A stretch of DNA of 64,000 bases from Acinetobacter lwoffii (GCF_024129435.1 NZ_JAMXXN010000003.1:124001-188000); one strand, 5' to 3'; counted from the first letter of the stretch, positions 18,380 to 27,599 are shown. Program-made: numbers and translations. The notes: generated from the sequence alone by a model not told the origin.

Positions 18380-19252
18380 ATGAATGCCTTAACACAGGAA
18401 CTGGTCGAGCTGCTCAGCTTAGAAAAGTTAGAAGAAAACATTTTCCGGGGAATCAGCCGGAATCTGGTGGGCAAGCGCGTGTTCGGTGGGCAGGTTTTAG
18501 GGCAGGCACTACGCGCCGCGTCTTATACCACAGACCGTCCAGCACATTCATTACATGCCTATTTTCTGTTTGGCGGGGATGTCAATGCACCGATTATTTA
18601 TGAAGTGGATCGTATCCGTGACGGCAAGAGCTTTGTCAGCCGTCAGGTGCGCGCTATTCAGCATGGCCGTACCATTTTCATGTGTATGGTGTCTTTCGCG
18701 CATCAGGAAGAAGGGCTCAATTACCAGATTTCAGAGCCTGAATATCCACCGGCAGAAAGCCTGAAAAATGAAGCGGAACTGATCAAACAGATTATTGAGT
18801 TTATTCCGGAAAATGTCCGTGCATCTTTCACTCGTGATCGTCATGTGGAAATTCGTCCGGTCAATCCGCAAAATCCATTCCAGCCTCAACCTGAAGCACC
18901 GTCTTATGCGCACTATATCCGTACGCATGACCGTATTGCTGCAGAAGTCGATCAGATCTCCTTGCATCAGGCTATTGCTGCTTTCTATTCTGATTTTACC
19001 TTGATGACCACAGCGCTTCGTCCACATGGTCTGAGCTATATCTCGCCAAGTTTGCAATGTGCCAGTATTGACCATGCCATGTACTTCCATAAACCGTTCC
19101 GTGCGGATGAGTGGATGCTTTACGATATGGATGCCACCCAAAGCGCCAGTTCGCGTGGCCTGAATTTTGGCCGGATGTGGCAGAACGGTGAGCTGGTCTG
19201 CAGTACCTCTCAGGAAGGCTTGATCCGTTTACGTGAAATCGAAACACAGTAA
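18380..19252 (+). CDS. tesB: Acyl-CoA thioesterase II
   Basis: TesB hydrolyses a broad range of acyl-CoAs to free fatty acid and CoA. The 290-residue double-hotdog protein shows VFGGQVLGQAL near the N-terminus and the second-hotdog active-site region SYISPSLQCASIDHAMYFH, which contains Asp-His in the order typical of TesB. The frame opens at a TTG (18374); the ATG at 18380, with AGG a few bases upstream, is preferred and gives MNALTQELVELL. Together with plsB it places acyl-CoA use and disposal side by side. A terminator follows. Confidence 0.92.
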   Translation: MNALTQELVELLSLEKLEENIFRGISRNLVGKRVFGGQVLGQALRAASYTTDRPAHSLHAYFLFGGDVNAPIIYEVDRIRDGKSFVSRQVRAIQHGRTIFMCMVSFAHQEEGLNYQISEPEYPPAESLKNEAELIKQIIEFIPENVRASFTRDRHVEIRPVNPQNPFQPQPEAPSYAHYIRTHDRIAAEVDQISLHQAIAAFYSDFTLMTTALRPHGLSYISPSLQCASIDHAMYFHKPFRADEWMLYDMDATQSASSRGLNFGRMWQNGELVCSTSQEGLIRLREIETQ

Positions 19253-19267
19253 TTTTTCTTCCTGCTC

Positions 19268-19304
19268 AAAAAGTCGAATCCCTGATTCGGCTTTTTGTTT
19301 TTAA
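19268..19304 (+). terminator. Rho-independent terminator after tesB
   Basis: AAAAAGTCGAATC pairs with GATTCGGCTTTTT (one wobble) around CCT, followed by T-rich sequence. Confidence 0.75.
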
Positions 19305-19414
19305 GCCGGATGAAAATGGCCATTTGATATCATGTCCTCACGCCGCGTTTATAAAATATTACTCGATTCTGTAGAATTCGCATGGCATAGTGCGGCTTAA
19401 GATCAATATTAAAA

Positions 19415-20674
19415 ATGCATGAAAAGATGAGCTTAAATACGCAAATTCTAATTGCCGCCGTATTGGGGGTGCTGTTTGGATTTCTATTGACGATATTTCC
19501 GCAGACCTCATTTTTTGATATCAGCTTATATGGCATCGGTATCGTCAGCAGCATTTTTATTGGCTTGTTAAAAATGCTGTTAGTGCCGCTGATTTTTAGC
19601 TCGATCGTGGTCGGCGTATCCAATCTGCAGGCGGGTGGGCAGCTAAGCCGCACCTGGAAAATCACCCTGATGTGCTGTGTGACCACCACCACCTTGGCGC
19701 TCATTTTAGGTCTGGCGTGTGCGCATTTATTTGATGTCGGTAAGGGTGTTGATGTGCTGATGTTCCAGGATGCCATGGCGCAACATCAAACGCCAGATAC
19801 CCTGACACCTTCATCTTTCTTTACCAATTTTATTCAGAATACCCTGATCAATCCGTTTAAAGCTTTTGCCGATGGCAATGTCTTGGCGGTGGTAGTCTTT
19901 GCCTTATTTGTTGGTGTGGCACTGGTGGCAGGTGGGGATAAATTTCGTACCGTGCGCAAGCTGAGTCACCAGTTTTTCGAGATCATGATGTTGATGATTG
20001 GCTGGGTTATGAAACTGGCACCGCTTGGTATTTTTGCCTTATTGGCTAAATTAATTGCCACTGAAGATGTTTCAGTCCTCAGTCGTCTGGCTGAATTCGC
20101 TGCGGTAGTCACCGGTACGACGATTTTTCATGGCATCGTGGTTTTGCCTTTATTGCTGTGGATTTTCGGCAAGATGGATCCGGTCACGTTCTTTAAAGGC
20201 ACACGTGCTGCCTTGATTACTGCCTTTGCCACCAGTTCCAGTTCGGCCACCATGCCCTTGTCGATGAAATGCGCACAGGAAAATTTAGGGGTACGTCCAC
20301 ATACTGCAGGCTTTGTGATTCCACTTGGTACACAGTTGAATATGGATGGTACGGCGCTGTATGAAGCAGCTGCAGCTCTGTTTATTGCCAATTTAATGGG
20401 GCTGGATCTGAGTCTGGGGCAGCAACTGGTGGTCTGTGCAACTGCGATGATTGCATCCTTAGGTGCACCGGGAATTCCGAGTGCCGGTATGGTGACCATG
20501 ATTATGGTCTTGCAATCGGTTGGTTTACCTGCCGAGGCGATTGCCATTCTTTTACCGATCGACCGTTTACTGGATACCGTACGTACAGTGGTGAATGTTC
20601 AGGGAGATATGATGATCAGCGTGGTGGTGGACCGGCATACGCGTGAACCCGATCTTCAAGCTACAGATAGCTAA
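19415..20674 (+). CDS. Dicarboxylate/amino acid:cation symporter (DAACS family)
   Basis: This 419-residue inner-membrane carrier takes up glutamate, aspartate or C4-dicarboxylates with protons or sodium. The family signatures are clear: the serine-rich re-entrant loop ATSSSSATMPLSM, the cation/substrate motif NMDGTALYEAAAALF, and a second loop near SLGAPGIPSAG. About eight membrane helices alternate with short loops. The start at 19415 has no strong ribosome binding site; the ATG at 19427 (MSLNTQ) is an alternative. It stands alone with its own terminator. Substrate choice among dicarboxylates and amino acids is not resolved. Confidence 0.88.
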   Translation: MHEKMSLNTQILIAAVLGVLFGFLLTIFPQTSFFDISLYGIGIVSSIFIGLLKMLLVPLIFSSIVVGVSNLQAGGQLSRTWKITLMCCVTTTTLALILGLACAHLFDVGKGVDVLMFQDAMAQHQTPDTLTPSSFFTNFIQNTLINPFKAFADGNVLAVVVFALFVGVALVAGGDKFRTVRKLSHQFFEIMMLMIGWVMKLAPLGIFALLAKLIATEDVSVLSRLAEFAAVVTGTTIFHGIVVLPLLLWIFGKMDPVTFFKGTRAALITAFATSSSSATMPLSMKCAQENLGVRPHTAGFVIPLGTQLNMDGTALYEAAAALFIANLMGLDLSLGQQLVVCATAMIASLGAPGIPSAGMVTMIMVLQSVGLPAEAIAILLPIDRLLDTVRTVVNVQGDMMISVVVDRHTREPDLQATDS

Positions 20675-20690
20675 AACATTTAAAAAAATA

Positions 20691-20722
20691 AAAAAAAGCA
20701 GGTATTTGACCTGCTTTTTTAT
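20691..20722 (+). terminator. Rho-independent terminator after the symporter gene
   Basis: AAAAAAAGCAGGT and ACCTGCTTTTTT pair around a short loop with a long T tract. Confidence 0.85.
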
Positions 20723-20780
20723 TTGTACGTTGAGTTTTAATAAATCAAGAATGATCACAGATCATTTAGGTGATATGGTC

Positions 20781-21728
20781 TTAATCCGCTGAACGCTTAT
20801 TCTGATTTAGCTCATCTGCCGCTTTAAGCTCGGATTGATCCTGCTCAAGCAATTCCAGCGGTTCTTCAGCTTCATTTAAATCATGAGTCGATACTTCAGC
20901 ATGCTCAGAATCAGTTTCACTAAGCTCGAGCTCTTCAAGCGGTTCATCAGATTCATTCAAATCATGCGCTGATGCTTCCGGAATGCTGTCCAGATCATAT
21001 TCAGATGCTTGATCTAAGGTAAAGTTCAAACGGCCACCCATGACGCTGGCCAGTTCTTCTAAACCTTGTTTGTTCATGGAGGAAAACAGTTGAATCGAGA
21101 AATCCAGCTTCATCTTTTTCAATGCCGCTTTGACTTCCTGCAAGGCTTTGGATGCAGGACCACGGTTTAGTTTGTCAGATTTGGTCAATAACACATGCAC
21201 GAACAACTGGCGGGAATAAGCCCATTCCAGCATCATTACATCAAAGTGTTGCAGGGGATGACGGATATCCATCAACAATACCAGGCCTTGCAAGCTTTGA
21301 CGGTGAATCAGGTAATTTTCCAGTTCTTTTTGCCAGACCAGTTTCATTTTTTCAGGCACAGCCGCATAACCATAACCGGGTAAGTCGACCAGACGCTGAT
21401 CCGGATTACCCAGGCTGAAAAAGTTGATCATCTGGGTACGGCCAGGTTTTTTCGATGCACGTGCCAACTGTTTCTGGTTGGTCAGGGCATTAATCGCACT
21501 AGACTTACCCGCATTCGAGCGGCCGGCAAAAGCAATTTCATAGCCTGTATCTTCTACACAAAGACTGAGTTTGGGTGCACTCATTAAAAATTCGGCTTTG
21601 CGTAGCCAGTTGAGTGCGCGCACAGAATATTCAGTAATGGCAGAATCAACTTTTTTCTCGTAGCTGATCTTTTGCTTAGGCGCATGGGCTGTCTTACTGT
21701 TTTTGGATTTTCCTCTGCTGTGGTGCAT
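20781..21728 (-). CDS. engB: Ribosome biogenesis GTPase EngB (YihA/YsxC) with acidic tail
   Basis: This essential GTPase acts in large ribosomal subunit assembly. The G motifs are complete: G1 GRSNAGKSS, G2 KPGRTQ, G3 DLPGYG and G4 TKSD. The globular family is about 200 residues; this protein has 315. The extra length is a short basic N-terminal segment (about 45 residues before the fold) and an acidic tail of about 80 residues. The tail contains an imperfect duplication: HDLNESDEPLEELEL and HDLNEAEEPLELLEQ, about 30 residues apart. The tail is probably disordered. The start at 21728 is the first ATG; a later start cannot be excluded. Confidence 0.92.
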   Translation of the reverse strand: MHHSRGKSKNSKTAHAPKQKISYEKKVDSAITEYSVRALNWLRKAEFLMSAPKLSLCVEDTGYEIAFAGRSNAGKSSAINALTNQKQLARASKKPGRTQMINFFSLGNPDQRLVDLPGYGYAAVPEKMKLVWQKELENYLIHRQSLQGLVLLMDIRHPLQHFDVMMLEWAYSRQLFVHVLLTKSDKLNRGPASKALQEVKAALKKMKLDFSIQLFSSMNKQGLEELASVMGGRLNFTLDQASEYDLDSIPEASAHDLNESDEPLEELELSETDSEHAEVSTHDLNEAEEPLELLEQDQSELKAADELNQNKRSAD

Positions 21729-21833
21729 AACTCAACTTCAATAAATGATCTACAATGAAACATTATAAAGGAAGTCGCACAGGCAAGCGAACTTTGCCGC
21801 AAGAATAAGTCACAAGACATGACCCGGAAGACT

Positions 21834-22274
21834 TTAAAGATTAATCAGGCCGATCGGAGAATTTGTACTGAAACGCGCATTTCGTGGCGTAATCACATCT
21901 TTAAGTACATATTGATCCAGACTGCTATAAAACTGTTCCACTGCATCATCTAAAATGCCTTTTAAACCACAGGTCGGACGTAATACGCAGGGTGGGCTAT
22001 TGCATTCCACTACATTGCTGTCGCGTTGTAGAATCCGCACAATCTGTCCCAGCTGGAGGTTCAGGCTTGCCGGATTTAAACGTATGCCGCCACCTTTACC
22101 ACGTGTGGTGATCAGCCAGTCCTGTTTCGCCATAAAATGCACGATTTTCATGGCATGATTTTGTGAAACCTGCAAGCGCTCGGCAAGTTCTGCAATGGTA
22201 TAAGGGAGATCACGTGGCTGTGCGACATACATCAGGATCCGAAGCGCATAGTCAGTGAATTTATTGAGTTGCAT
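21834..22274 (-). CDS. nsrR: Rrf2-family transcriptional regulator, NsrR-like
   Basis: This 146-residue winged-helix protein belongs to the Rrf2 family. It has an N-terminal HTH (ELAERLQVSQNHAMKIVHF) and three cysteines at positions 91, 96 and 102 (CNSPPC then C), the same positions that hold the iron-sulfur cluster of E. coli NsrR. NsrR senses nitric oxide and releases its target promoters. It lies 97 bases downstream of a flavohemoglobin-like gene whose promoter carries an NsrR-type operator. A symmetrical terminator between them suggests separate or attenuated transcription. The functional assignment is strong from motif plus context. Confidence 0.88.
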   Translation of the reverse strand: MQLNKFTDYALRILMYVAQPRDLPYTIAELAERLQVSQNHAMKIVHFMAKQDWLITTRGKGGGIRLNPASLNLQLGQIVRILQRDSNVVECNSPPCVLRPTCGLKGILDDAVEQFYSSLDQYVLKDVITPRNARFSTNSPIGLINL

Positions 22275-22309
22275 AAGGTCAACAGCTAGAAAATGAAAAA
22301 GTTGAATGT

Positions 22310-22334
22310 TAAAAGCTCCACGAATGGAGCTTTT
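22310..22334. terminator. Symmetrical terminator between the flavohemoglobin-like gene and nsrR
   Basis: AAAAGCTCCA and TGGAGCTTTT pair around CGAA. It would stop transcription leaving the upstream gene on the minus strand. Confidence 0.7.
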
Positions 22335-22371
22335 AATCAGAATCTGATGCTAGTCTAAACCGTTTTGGTAA

Positions 22372-23133
22372 TTAAAGCTTGAGCGGGGCAGACACTTCAA
22401 CTATATCACCAACTTTGTAGTGGTCGATCAGTGTCTGTGCAACCGAGAATGTGGTTGGATTTTCTTCCGCTTTCACAGTAATTTGATATTGCTCGTTTTG
22501 AGCTTGATCAAAGCTAAACTGTTGTGGTTGACGAATGTGCTGTTCAGGCACCTGTACACGTACTGAAATATGTTCACCAGCTTCAGCACTTGCAATCGCT
22601 GCACCATCTTTAGCTTTAAGCGTAAAGACTTTACCTGCATCGGTATCATTCACTGCTGCCACTTCAAATTCGCGCCAGCCCGCCCAGCCACCATTTTCAG
22701 AAGCTAGAGTGGCATATTTAGATTTTTCCACACCAATCAAAATATCTGCCAGTTGCATATAAGCTTCTTTCCAGGCTGCGATCAGGTCTGAGTCCATGGG
22801 TACATCTAAAACTTCGCTGATTGAGTGCAACAGGTTCTCACCGACAATCGCATATTGATCCGGTTGAATATCCAGGCTGACATGTTTAGTGGTAATGCGT
22901 TCGATGGCTTTGGCCAAAACGCCCGGATTGGTAATGTTTTCGGCATAGGCAAGTACTGCAGCAGCCAAGGCACGTGGTTGACGGCCGGTACTTTGATGAT
23001 CCATGTTGAAGGTGTTTTTCAACTCTGGATGGTTGTTCAACATGCGGTTATAGAAATACGTGGTAAGTGCTACGCCGTTTTCACGTAAAACAGGAACAGT
23101 CGCTTGTACAAGTTCGATATGTTGTGGAGTCAT
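22372..23133 (-). CDS. Flavohemoglobin-like protein lacking the NAD-binding domain
   Basis: The first 140 residues are a flavohemoglobin globin domain. It includes distal Tyr28, Gln52, the proximal His84 in KHVSLDIQPDQY, and Tyr94, matching residues of E. coli Hmp. The remaining 110 or so residues resemble the FAD-binding beta-barrel (GWREFEVAAV through VGDIVEVSAP). The usual RxYS flavin motif is replaced by a QQFS-like segment. The protein stops at 253 residues where Hmp continues with about 150 residues of NAD(P)H-binding domain. There is no room for that domain before nsrR, and no leftover coding sequence was recognised there. It probably detoxifies or senses nitric oxide, with electrons from another source; this is inferred. 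Confidence 0.82.
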   Translation of the reverse strand: MTPQHIELVQATVPVLRENGVALTTYFYNRMLNNHPELKNTFNMDHQSTGRQPRALAAAVLAYAENITNPGVLAKAIERITTKHVSLDIQPDQYAIVGENLLHSISEVLDVPMDSDLIAAWKEAYMQLADILIGVEKSKYATLASENGGWAGWREFEVAAVNDTDAGKVFTLKAKDGAAIASAEAGEHISVRVQVPEQHIRQPQQFSFDQAQNEQYQITVKAEENPTTFSVAQTLIDHYKVGDIVEVSAPLKL

Positions 23134-23158
23134 GAGAGCCGTCTTCAGGTGTTTTTAA

Positions 23159-23181
23159 AAGATGTATTTAAATTACATCTT
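23159..23181. promoter_or_regulatory. NsrR-type operator upstream of the flavohemoglobin-like gene
   Basis: AAGATGTATTT (23159-23169), one base, then AATTACATCTT (23171-23181) form an 11-1-11 inverted repeat with one mismatch. It closely matches the known gammaproteobacterial NsrR consensus (AAGATG-type half sites). It covers the -10 region of the proposed promoter, which fits repression relieved by nitric oxide. Confidence 0.85.
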
Positions 23182-23198
23182 TTAAAATGGCTTTACAA
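23170..23198 (-). promoter_or_regulatory. Putative promoter of the flavohemoglobin-like gene
   Basis: On the minus strand, TTGTAA (23198-23193) and TAATTT (23175-23170) are 17 bases apart. The -10 box lies inside the NsrR operator. Confidence 0.55.
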
Positions 23199-23285
23199 TA
23201 GCGCATAGTCATAAAACCGTAAAAAAATTATGGGATATGAAAATATCCCATAAAAAGTGTGATGATGATCGGAAAAGGAGCGGGA

Positions 23286-24836
23286 TTATTTGCGGCCAAA
23301 CAGCGAACCCAGTAAGCCGCGCACAATTTTCTGCCCAGTACTCCCGCCCAGGCTGCGGGCAGCACTTTTGGCAAAGGTGCCGACAATATCCTGAGTCAGT
23401 TTTTCTCGTTGCTTGACTGCGCGTTCAGCTTCTTTTTGCTGTTCTCGTGCCAGACGTTCCTGTTCTTTAAGTTGCTGCTTGGCGAGGGCTTCTTGCTCTT
23501 TGCTTTGTTGTTTGGCAAGTTCGGCGGCTTGAGCCTGCTGCTGGCGTTCTGCCACCTTATTTTGCAGCATTTCGTGGGCACTGTCCCGATCGACTGGCTG
23601 CTCATAAATACCGGCGACAATACTTTGCTGCATGAGAGCCTTGCGTTCTTCAAGCGAGATCGGTGTAAAGGAGGAATGCGGCGGCATGACCCAGCCACGT
23701 TCTACAATTTGCGGAATGCCTTTTTCATCCAGGCAGCTAATTAGGGCTTCACCGACAGCAAGTTCGGTAATCACTTGATCGACTTTAAATTCAGGATTGG
23801 CTCGGAAGGTCTCTGCTGCGGTTTTCACTGCTTTTTGATCTTTGGGAGTGAAAGCCCGTAAAGCATGTTGAACCCGATTGCCGAGCTGGCCTAAGACACT
23901 TTCCGGTAAGTCCAGTGGATTTTGCGTGACAAAATAAATCCCCACACCTTTCGAGCGAATGAGACGCACCACCTGCTCAATTTTATCCTGTAGGGCAGGG
24001 CTGGCATTATCAAACAAGAGATGGGCTTCATCAAAGAAAAACACCAGTTTGGGTTTATCTAGATCGCCGACTTCTGGAAGCTGTTCAAACAGCTCGGAGA
24101 GCATCCAGAGCAAGAACGTGGCATATAGCTTAGGCGTATTCATTAGCTTGTCAGCCGCCAACAAATTGATATTGCCACGTCCTTGACTATCTGTCTGCAA
24201 AAAGTCCATCAGATCTAGCGCTGGTTCGCCAAAAAACTGGTCACCGCCTTGGTCAGCCAGTGCTAACAAATTACGTTGAATCGCACCGAGACTGGCGGGT
24301 GAAAGATTGCCATATTCAGCTTTAAAGTCAGCCGCATGCTCAGAGACATAACTCAGCATCGCTTTCAGATCTTTAAAGTCGATCAGCAATAAACCCTGAT
24401 CATCGGCAATCCGAAACACGGCAGATAAAACGCCTTCCTGGGTGTCATTCAGATTCAGTATTTGCGCCAGCAGCAGCGGGCCAATTTCAGAAATGGTAGT
24501 GCGAATCGGATGACCCTGTTCGCCAAATAAATCCCAAAACACCACTGGTGAGGCTGCAAAAGGAATGGACTCGATATTGAGACTTTTAATCCGTTCATCA
24601 AACTTGGGGCTGCTTTCACCTGCTTTGGCCAGGCTGGACACATCGCCTTTGGCATCGGCGAGGAATATAGGTACACCAATTCGAGAAAAGCTCTCCGCCA
24701 ATACTTTTAAAGTCACAGTCTTTCCGGTACCAGTGGCACCTGCAATCAAGCCATGTCGATTGGCAAGTTGGGAATGCAGCACAATATCCTGTGTGGTATC
24801 CGCAGTTTTTTTAGCAATAACAATTGGTCTACCCAT
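23286..24836 (-). CDS. HerA-like helicase-domain ATPase (DUF853, YjgR type)
   Basis: This 516-residue protein belongs to the HerA/FtsK-like P-loop ATPases of the DUF853 group. Walker A is GATGTGKT (near residues 33-40) and Walker B is [10 protein letters not shown]. The region from about residue 415 to 485 is a charged Gln/Lys/Glu/Ala-rich coiled coil. The end is a Gly/Ser/Arg-rich segment ([17 protein letters not shown]). HerA relatives pump or translocate DNA, but the bacterial YjgR group has no settled role. It is 18 bases upstream of nothing on its strand except metC behind it (24855), so metC and this gene may be co-transcribed. Confidence 0.85.
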   Translation of the reverse strand: MGRPIVIAKKTADTTQDIVLHSQLANRHGLIAGATGTGKTVTLKVLAESFSRIGVPIFLADAKGDVSSLAKAGESSPKFDERIKSLNIESIPFAASPVVFWDLFGEQGHPIRTTISEIGPLLLAQILNLNDTQEGVLSAVFRIADDQGLLLIDFKDLKAMLSYVSEHAADFKAEYGNLSPASLGAIQRNLLALADQGGDQFFGEPALDLMDFLQTDSQGRGNINLLAADKLMNTPKLYATFLLWMLSELFEQLPEVGDLDKPKLVFFFDEAHLLFDNASPALQDKIEQVVRLIRSKGVGIYFVTQNPLDLPESVLGQLGNRVQHALRAFTPKDQKAVKTAAETFRANPEFKVDQVITELAVGEALISCLDEKGIPQIVERGWVMPPHSSFTPISLEERKALMQQSIVAGIYEQPVDRDSAHEMLQNKVAERQQQAQAAELAKQQSKEQEALAKQQLKEQERLAREQQKEAERAVKQREKLTQDIVGTFAKSAARSLGGSTGQKIVRGLLGSLFGRK

Positions 24837-24854
24837 AGCTTTTCCTGTTATTTA

Positions 24855-26081
24855 TTATTCGTTTTTAAGTTTTTTCATTTGTTCTAGTGCATGCTGAATA
24901 TCTTGAATCAAATCTTCCGGATATTCCAGTCCAATACAGAAACGAACCAGCAAGCCGTCTTTTAAGTGTGAATGTTCCAGCACACGCATGTCTTTTAAGT
25001 TATATAGCATGACCAGACTGACAGGGCCACCCCAACTAAAGCCAAGCTTAAACAGTTTTAAGCTATCACAGAAATTCCGGATATCCTGCATTACGTATGT
25101 GCTGTCAAAGATCACGCTGACCAGGCCGGCACTATCACCTTGCTTGCAAATTTCTTTCCAGTACTGATGGCCTGCACTGTCCGGATCTGAAGGATGAAGT
25201 ACTTGCACAAACTCGGTTTGCTGTTTAAGCCATGTCATTAATGTAAGCGCACTGTTGGATTGATGTTGATATCGCAGTTGCATCGAAGCCAGACTACGTT
25301 GTATCTGTGCCACATCATCACCAGAAACACTAATGCCCTGAATGGCATGCGCACGGAACAGTTTGTGATGCAGGGTCTTATCTCGCGTAACCACTGAGCC
25401 CATCAGGATATCACCACCGCCGCTTGGATATTTGGTCAGTGCATGTACCGTCATATCTACACTTAAATGCTCTTCACTAAAATCAAAGGCATCAAAAGCC
25501 AGACCTGCGCCCCAGGTATTATCCAGCGCAGTAAGAATATTGTGTGCCTGAGCTTTTTTCACTAAACCAGCCAGATCCGGAAATTCCAAGGTGACTGAGC
25601 CAGCAGCCTCGAGCCAGATCAGTTTGGCTTTATCTGTAGGCTGAAATGTATCAAGCTCTATGGGATTGTAGACCTTAACCGTAATTCCATAACGCTTTTC
25701 CATATTGCGTAAATGCTCCATGTTTGGACCATAGATATTGTCAGCCACCCAAACCTCATCGCCCTGGCTTAAAAAGCAAGAATTCACGAGATTAATCGCG
25801 GATAAACCACTCGGTGCGAGCAGGTGATATAAACCACCTTCGAGTTGTGCGATGTTATCGCCCAGCGTAAAGGTCGTAGGCGTGCCATGCGTGCCATAAC
25901 TATAATCATAGTCATCGGTCCAATGGCGATTAAACAGGGCATCGGTATTGTTAAAGATAATCGTCGATGCACGATAGAGGGGAGGCTGAATGGTGGAAAT
26001 CGCTTGAGGAGCCTTTCGTGGTGCATGAATCAGGCGAGTTTGAGGGTCTTGTTTCACGTGAATGCGCTCAAATGTAATCAA
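24855..26081 (-). CDS. metC: Cystathionine beta-lyase (PLP-dependent)
   Basis: This enzyme of the Cys/Met-metabolism PLP family cleaves cystathionine to homocysteine, pyruvate and ammonia in methionine synthesis. The 408-residue protein shows the N-terminal RLIHAPRKAPQAISTIQPPLYRAST-type beginning, the substrate tyrosine segment YSYGTHGTPTT, and the PLP lysine in ALTKYPSGGGD. The C-terminal FSWGGPVSLV contains the family's substrate-binding serine-containing loop. The HerA-like gene follows 18 bases downstream. Cystathionine gamma-lyase or a related lyase cannot be excluded from sequence alone. Confidence 0.85.
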   Translation of the reverse strand: MITFERIHVKQDPQTRLIHAPRKAPQAISTIQPPLYRASTIIFNNTDALFNRHWTDDYDYSYGTHGTPTTFTLGDNIAQLEGGLYHLLAPSGLSAINLVNSCFLSQGDEVWVADNIYGPNMEHLRNMEKRYGITVKVYNPIELDTFQPTDKAKLIWLEAAGSVTLEFPDLAGLVKKAQAHNILTALDNTWGAGLAFDAFDFSEEHLSVDMTVHALTKYPSGGGDILMGSVVTRDKTLHHKLFRAHAIQGISVSGDDVAQIQRSLASMQLRYQHQSNSALTLMTWLKQQTEFVQVLHPSDPDSAGHQYWKEICKQGDSAGLVSVIFDSTYVMQDIRNFCDSLKLFKLGFSWGGPVSLVMLYNLKDMRVLEHSHLKDGLLVRFCIGLEYPEDLIQDIQHALEQMKKLKNE

Positions 26082-26220
26082 ATATTACTCTAGCTTAAGA
26101 GAATCTGTGACTCACTGCCAGTGACGTTGTGAATTGTTTAAAAACAACAAGTCTTATAAAAAGTTGGCTTCATTTTTGCAAAACCTAAATCTATATAGCT
26201 AAAAAAATAGGTTGAGGAGC

Positions 26221-26955
26221 ATGAAATCGCATTTAAAAGTGCATTATTTTCAGCATATTGCTGGTGAAGGTTTTGGTAGTTGTTATGAATTTTTAAAGCA
26301 GCATCAGGCGCACATTACAGCGACTGAATTTTTTGCTTTACCCGTGGATCGAACGCTGGAGATCGAGGCGCTGCCTGCAGTGGAAGAGGTGGATTTGCTG
26401 ATCATTATGGGGGGAACCATGAGTGTGAATGATGAAGCGAATTTCCCTTGGTTAAAAATAGAAAAACGCTGGTTGCGTCGCTATCTTTCGCATGGCAAAC
26501 CGGCAATTGGCCTGTGTCTGGGTGGGCAATTGATTGCAAATGCTTTAGGTGCAGGTGTTAGTCGCAATCCAGAACAGGAATTGGGGTGGACCACGGTGCA
26601 CAGAGTGACGAATCTACCAGAGACGTGTTTTAGCTTGCCGGAGCAATTTAATATTCTGCAATGGCACAATGAAACATTTGAATTGCCCAAAGGTGCAGTC
26701 CATCTGGCAGAAAATGAAGCCTGTCGTAATCAGATGTATCAGTTGGGCAGAAATGTATTGGGCTTCCAGTTTCATCCTGAAATTACCCCAGAAACCCTGG
26801 CATTGTTTTTGGAAAATGAAGAAGAGCTTGCGCAATTTTCAGGAAAATATGTGCAAAATTTATTTGAATTAAAAAAAACCACGAAGCAAAAATTTATTGA
26901 AGGAAATCAGATGTTAAATCGTGCTATAGAATATGTTTTGGCAAAAACTGCCTAA
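26221..26955 (+). CDS. Class I glutamine amidotransferase-like protein
   Basis: This 244-residue protein has the glutaminase triad: Cys in GLCLGGQLIANALG, and His and Glu in FQFHPEITPE. Stand-alone proteins of this group (YfeJ/GuaA-like GATase1) are usually of unknown substrate. The frame opens at a TTG (26212). The ATG at 26221 gives MKSHLKVHYFQHIAGEG, the usual start. The AGGAG before it sits only one base away, which is unusually close, so the start is not certain. It diverges from metC and precedes the S10 promoter. Confidence 0.82.
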   Translation: MKSHLKVHYFQHIAGEGFGSCYEFLKQHQAHITATEFFALPVDRTLEIEALPAVEEVDLLIIMGGTMSVNDEANFPWLKIEKRWLRRYLSHGKPAIGLCLGGQLIANALGAGVSRNPEQELGWTTVHRVTNLPETCFSLPEQFNILQWHNETFELPKGAVHLAENEACRNQMYQLGRNVLGFQFHPEITPETLALFLENEEELAQFSGKYVQNLFELKKTTKQKFIEGNQMLNRAIEYVLAKTA

Positions 26956-27021
26956 TATTTAAACAATAAACTATTGTTTTAAGTCATAAATTGAAAACTT
27001 GGATAAAACCATAAAAGAGAT

Positions 27022-27050
27022 TTGCTTATGCATTAAACAATGGCTATAAT
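27022..27050 (+). promoter_or_regulatory. Promoter of the S10 ribosomal operon
   Basis: TTGCTT (27022-27027) and TATAAT (27045-27050) are separated by exactly 17 bases. This predicts a transcript start near 27057 and a leader of about 170 nt before rpsJ. Confidence 0.75.
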
Positions 27051-27056
27051 AAGCGA

Positions 27057-27227
27057 CCCTTCAATAGGAAGGGGGTTAACTGCGAATAAAGTAGTTAACT
27101 ATCGTTACAGTCGTGGCATCGATCATGACCTTAGTGATATTTCACTGCTCTTGACACTTGCCCACATAAAGTGGGGTGAGATGCGTCAAGAGTGATTCTT
27201 TATATATTTGGCTTGGAGTTTACTGGT
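27057..27227 (+). promoter_or_regulatory. Structured leader of the S10 operon
   Basis: The leader contains GTTAACT/AGTTAAC (27076-27100 region) and a long hairpin. The hairpin has outer arms CTCTTGAC (27148-27155) and GTCAAGAG (27185-27192) and an inner CCCAC/GTGGG. In enterobacteria a leader of this length binds L4 to regulate the operon. Whether this one does is inferred only from position and structure. Confidence 0.5.
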
Positions 27228-27539
27228 ATGTCTAACCAGAGAATTCGTATCCGTCTTAAGTCTTTTGATCATCGCCTGATTGATCAATCAGCTCAAGAAA
27301 TCGTAGAAACCGCAAAACGTACTGGCGCACAAGTGTGTGGTCCAATTCCAATGCCAACACGCATTGAACGTTTTAACGTTTTAACATCACCACACGTAAA
27401 CAAAGACGCGCGTGACCAGTACGAAATCCGTACTTACAAGCGTTTGATCGACATCGTTCAACCTACAGACAAAACTGTAGATGCATTGATGAAGTTAGAT
27501 CTTGCAGCTGGTGTTGATGTTCAGATCGCATTGGGTTAA
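27228..27539 (+). CDS. rpsJ: 30S ribosomal protein S10
   Basis: This head-domain protein of the small subunit also acts as NusE in antitermination. The ATG at 27228 gives [19 protein letters not shown] and 103 residues, the family length; upstream in-frame codons to 27192 belong to the leader. [22 protein letters not shown] is conserved. It is first in the S10 operon, with 60 bases before rplC. Confidence 0.97.
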
Positions 27540-27550
27540 GGCTTTCGGGT

Positions 27551-27573
27551 TAATTAACACTCTAAGTTAATTA
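27551..27573 (+). other. Hairpin between rpsJ and rplC
   Basis: TAATTAAC (27551-27558) and GTTAATTA (27566-27573) form a perfect eight-pair stem with a seven-base loop, and a T tract lies about ten bases later. It may act as a weak attenuator or RNase site. No direct support. Confidence 0.35.
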
Positions 27574-27599
27574 GGCCGCTTTTTTAGAGGTTTATGCAC

